NCBI GenBank assembly: GCA_018894105.1
Contig: CM032127.1
Span: 3,443,001 to 3,507,000 of the forward strand
Direction: 5' to 3'
Source of the DNA: Jacaranda mimosifolia
Lineage: Eukaryota; Streptophyta; Magnoliopsida; Lamiales; Bignoniaceae
DNA: 64,000 nt
The notes below the pieces were generated by a model, which saw only the letters and a list, made by a program, of their open reading frames with translations, was not told where the DNA came from and did no database searches. Within the stretch, counting starts at the first letter, position 1, and every line of letters begins with the position of its first letter. The position numbers were made by a program, and so were the translations under genes. This document shows, one piece after another, positions 61,609 to 64,000 of the stretch.

Positions 61609-62240
61609 TCTAGCCTTATAAGTTAAAAAAATTGCACATTTAGTTTGAAAGTAACCGAAATTTGCAAATTTGGCTGAAAATGCTAATGTGGCATGCCAAA
61701 GGTTTTGAAATTGGGCATTTTGCTGAGTTAGCACATTCATGATTTTTTTTCCCATGTTGGCAAAAAGATTAATTGATATTGGCTTATTTTATTATTTTTA
61801 TTGCTTAGGTGGCTACATGAATTTTGAAGTATTTATATATCACATATAATTATATACATATAAATAATTTATAATAGTTAAGAAATAAAAAAATTTAAAT
61901 AACTTTATATATATAAATAAAAAATAAATAAACTAAAAGTTAAAAAAAAATGGAAAGAAAAATCCTCCCAAACATCCCCGCACCCTCCACCCACCATGGC
62001 AGCCGCCAAGCTTCCAGGCAGCCAATGCCTGGAAGCATCGGCCGAGCTTCTAGGCATGGTCGCCTGAAAGCTGACCATGCCTGGAAGCTCGCCCCTTAGC
62101 CAGATCTGGCCAGGTGGCTGCCATGGTCATTGGTTGGCCATGGCCGGCTTGTGGCTACCATGGCCAACCAAGTGGTTGGTGGGGGGTGGCGGCGGCGGTA
62201 TGTATATATGGATATGCGGTATGTATATATGGATATTTTT
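61609..62240. other. repeat sequence with GC-rich block
   Basis: The left part (AAAAAATTGCACATTTAG and related phrases) resembles the terminal region of MULE-type elements such as the one at 58973. A GC-rich block at 61970-62200 (CATGGC, CTGGAAGC and TTGGTGGGG repeats) parallels the one at 59320-59520. No partner end was found. Confidence 0.4.
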
Positions 62241-62249
62241 GTTAGTCTA

Positions 62250-64000
62250 ACCAATAAATGTGTATGCGCGTGACAATAGTGCAGCCACGAGTGCTGTGTT
62301 TTTTTTTTTTGCTTTTTTTTTTTTTCCTAAAGGGTTTGGAAAATGACATGGTTTTGGGCGGAATCTGTTGTGTTCGTTGTGCTCTGTGCTATTCGATTTG
62401 TACTGCTGAGAATTGGGGCATTAAAATAAAGTGGTTTTATGGGAAGGTCAGAAGAAATGCTACTTTATTGAAAGAAGCATGTTTCTTTTTTTTTTTTTTG
62501 GTGTTTGTGAGGATAGGGCACGTTTGTTTTCTGGGTGTGCTCTTTCTCGCGGTCTGAGAATAGAAAGAGAATAGGGCACTGAAATTGGGGTTTTCGGAGC
62601 AGGATTTCGTGTGTACGAATAGGGATTTTTGGGGAGTGGTTGGTGGACGAAAAGATAGGATCCTTAGCTGGATTACTAGAGGAGGATGGACTGAGGAGAG
62701 AAAAAAGATGTCTATTATGCTCTCCTCGTTTGACTGTGCTTCGTACGGGATGGATGTGGTTGCAGTCATGCTGCACAGGGGAGTGGTTATTGAATGCCCT
62801 TTCTTTAGTATTTTTTTGTATTAGTCGACATGGCACGTCATCCCAGCGTGTATATTAATTTATCATACTGTTGATACTAAATTATATTAATAAATAAAGT
62901 ACTCAATTTTTTACACAGTATATATTAGCAATGATATAATTTTAACAATAATCGCATTAATAGCATATAATAGTAACTATCATTAATATAAACTCATATT
63001 TAGCAAATTATTTCTGCATCAAAAGGTTTAAAATTATTAAATATATCTACTTATGCATTCCATAAATTTTGTTAATTATGTTTTCACTATATTATTTGTG
63101 TTTCTAATGGTAAATTAAGTGATAAATTCACTTTTGGAATTAAATTGAAAATTAAAGGTATAATTGGTAAAGTAAATTTTGTTGTAGCATGGCGTAATCG
63201 CCACTTTAAGTGTGTAAATAACCTTTCTTTTTTATATAGTATAAATAGATATGTCTTTGTGTGCTGAGGCAAGAAATTATCTTTTTTTCTCTTAGCCATT
63301 TTTTGTTTTCTTTTCTACTTTTGCATTCTTGCGTCTTGTGGAAGGCAGTTTAGTTGTTCTTTTTTCTCCCTTTCCTCATCCTTTTTGTTTGTCCTATTTT
63401 CTGATGCTTGTTGTGTATATGTAGGTTCAAACAGAACTTTGTTGTGCATTAGGTGGCCATAATATGTAATCTTTTTATTTCACAAAGTTTGTTGCTGATT
63501 TTGGTTGATTTTTTTGCTTACTAACTAATTTTTCCCCTCGCCTATCTTGTTAGTTTGCTTGTTTGGGTGTCTCTTTATAAGTATTGGTTGTTTTTTGTTA
63601 TGCTGTAAATGGTGATGTTGGAGAATGGAGGCTTGCATTTTCTAAAAGATTATGTCTCCGTTTCTTGAAAAAAAAATACATAATTGTTTTGTTTTAGAGA
63701 CTGTGAGAGGAATTGACTAGAACTCGTGAGTTTCCCACTCTATGCATTTCACCGCTGCTTGCTCATTTTTTCGCTGGTGGAAGTATGTGGATTTTCAGAT
63801 TTTCAAAGTTTTATACCCCAAATTTCTTTCACTTTGTCTATTGCTTGGTTATTGTTTGCAGGTAAAACTTTGTTTATTGACATGTATCTTTAGCAAGCAT
63901 GCTATGTTTCATTTCTCTGTCTATGGTCCTGAAATTGCTATATGCATCCATAAAAGAATCCTCCACTAAAAATGCTTGTATGAAGATTGAAGATGTTTTG
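62250..64000. other. unassigned, partly GC-richer, transcript-like stretch
   Basis: 62330-62860 is less AT-rich than its surroundings, with open frames on both strands, none recognisable. The remainder is T-rich on the plus strand with intron-like composition. It could be the 5' leader and first intron of a gene running off the right edge; that is a guess from composition. Confidence 0.25.

Noticed and set aside
62258..62858. Overlapping frames on both strands near the right end
   Set aside because: They contain homopolymer runs, overlap each other on both strands, and match no domain I know. Left as an unassigned stretch.

Overview
This is eukaryotic nuclear DNA from a flowering plant, most likely a eudicot. 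Genes have GT-AG introns, spacers are very AT-rich, and the window holds plant Ty3/gypsy and Ty1/copia retrotransposons, a TRIM, MITEs of several superfamilies, a SINE and a decayed piece of plastid rRNA DNA. A CYP71D-like P450 and the general texture would suit an asterid, but I cannot name the species from the sequence alone.

Four protein-coding genes can be built in full. (1) A secreted cell-wall DUF642 protein of 369 aa, 5306-8803 (+), three exons. (2) The nuclear-transport GTPase Ran, 221 aa, 10914-13309 (+), eight exons. (3) An Agenet/Tudor-like plus ENT-domain nuclear protein of 429 aa, 28969-27423 (-), two coding exons and a 5' UTR exon. (4) A CYP71D-type cytochrome P450 of 501 aa, 46656-45067 (-), two exons. 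They are unrelated genes spaced through a repeat-rich tract. Exon-like pieces of an unrecognised, probably broken gene lie at 15320-15540 and 25430-26870 (-), and a small hydrophobic frame lies at 21896-22255 (+).

Layout: 1-5300 intergenic with a hAT-type MITE (1342-2038); 5306-8803 DUF642 gene; 9866-10494 a second, inverted MITE copy; 10500-13660 Ran; 14445-15232 another MITE; 16161-21853 a complete and very young Ty3/gypsy chromovirus (5-bp target duplication, 541-bp LTRs) on the minus strand; 22516-23326, about 23607-24099 and 24601-24982 a hAT MITE, a probable solo LTR and a Tourist-like MITE; 27423-29870 the Agenet-ENT gene; 30000-44100 a repeat-only tract with a chimeric plastid 16S rRNA insertion (32940-35275) holding a CACTA element (33185-34839), a decayed SIRE-like copia (37226-41033), a foldback structure (41034-41470), a TRIM solo LTR and a SINE (43821-44039); 45067-46656 the P450; 48901-53681 an older copia element with both LTRs; 54004-54355 a TRIM; 56286-60410 a second copy of a segment also seen at 32450-42110, carrying a MULE (58973-60354); 60759-61600 a hAT MITE; 61609-64000 more repeat sequence and an unassigned GC-richer stretch.

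The most informative structure is historical. Two diverged copies of one segment (32450-42110 and 56286-60410) serve as each other's empty sites: the plastid rRNA insertion is present only in the first and the MULE only in the second. I saw no convincing new biological system such as a gene cluster or defence locus. The best leads are the chimeric inverted plastid insertion with its nested CACTA, the gypsy element whose reading frame runs into its own LTR, and the unidentified split gene at 15.3-27 kb.
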